DNA of 44,385 nt from Secundilactobacillus oryzae JCM 18671 (GTDB taxonomy: Bacteria > Bacillota > Bacilli > Lactobacillales > Lactobacillaceae): contig NZ_BBJM01000017.1 in assembly GCF_000740055.1 (NCBI RefSeq), positions 1 to 44,385 on the forward strand, read 5' to 3'. The position numbers were made by a program, and so were the translations under genes. Positions within the stretch are counted from its first letter, which is position 1. Each line of letters starts with the position of its first letter. Shown in pieces: positions 44,350 through 44,385 of this stretch. Below the pieces are notes generated by a model that was not told the DNA's origin, made no database searches, and saw nothing but the letters and a program-made list of their open reading frames with translations.

Positions 44350-44385
44350 TATACTTAAAATCCACCCACCACAAGCATCATTAGA

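Overview
The window is a low-to-mid GC Firmicutes chromosome segment, almost certainly from a member of the Lactobacillaceae. The evidence is the gene order (rRNA leader, yugI, cyclophilin; nagD/yutD/yunD; comG-ytxK-ackA; ccpA/pepQ; murI-xtp-yfcE-cbpB; trxA-mutS2-cvpA-zapA; yrzB-ruvX-ireB-alaS; mutS-mutL-ruvAB-queA-tgt-yajC; ymdB), the strong AAGGAGGTGAT-like ribosome binding sites, and the frequent TTG/GTG starts. I could not name a species. No prophage, insertion sequence, CRISPR array or tRNA gene was found.

Almost everything lies on the minus strand. Only four isolated genes (dedA, pepQ, mscS, yslB) are on the plus strand. Each of them ends against a minus-strand gene over one shared two-way hairpin. 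Reading in the direction of transcription, from right to left: ymdB; mutS-mutL; ruvA-ruvB behind a LexA-type box; queA, tgt and yajC; dinB; nrnA-cshB; alaS behind a T-box leader; ireB-ruvX-yrzB; zapA-cvpA; mutS2; trxA; the peptidoglycan/nucleotide-hygiene operon murI-xtp-yfcE-cbpB; a DUF948/YtxH pair; ccpA, divergent from pepQ across a perfect cre site; an unrecognised four-helix membrane protein; yebC; the competence pseudopilus operon comGA to comGG; ytxK-ackA; an amino-acid permease; a five-gene phosphoesterase/HAD/membrane operon; and a cyclophilin with the S1 protein YugI. The left edge holds tandem rRNA-type promoters and an rRNA leader. They point out of the window to a 16S gene that must start just beyond base 1.

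The content is mainly core: mismatch repair (MutS, MutL, with a latent-endonuclease motif in MutL), recombination and translesion synthesis (RuvAB, RuvX, Pol IV), ribosome and tRNA quality functions (MutS2/RqcU-type, QueA, Tgt, AlaS), second-messenger and cyclic-nucleotide enzymes (CbpB, NrnA, YmdB), carbon control (CcpA, AckA), and DNA uptake (comG).

The regulatory signals are the most informative part: tandem rRNA promoters, an alanyl-tRNA T-box, a LexA-like box at ruvA, a dyad flanking the -10 of the murI promoter, a cre site between ccpA and pepQ, and a candidate competence-sigma box in front of comGA. A 53-codon comGG, easily missed because of its size, was read directly. Several genes share a start-site geometry in which a GTG inside the ribosome binding site lies in frame nine bases before the true start. 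Applied to the orphan membrane protein, that geometry points to a possible non-canonical ATC start. I see no convincing wholly new multi-gene system.
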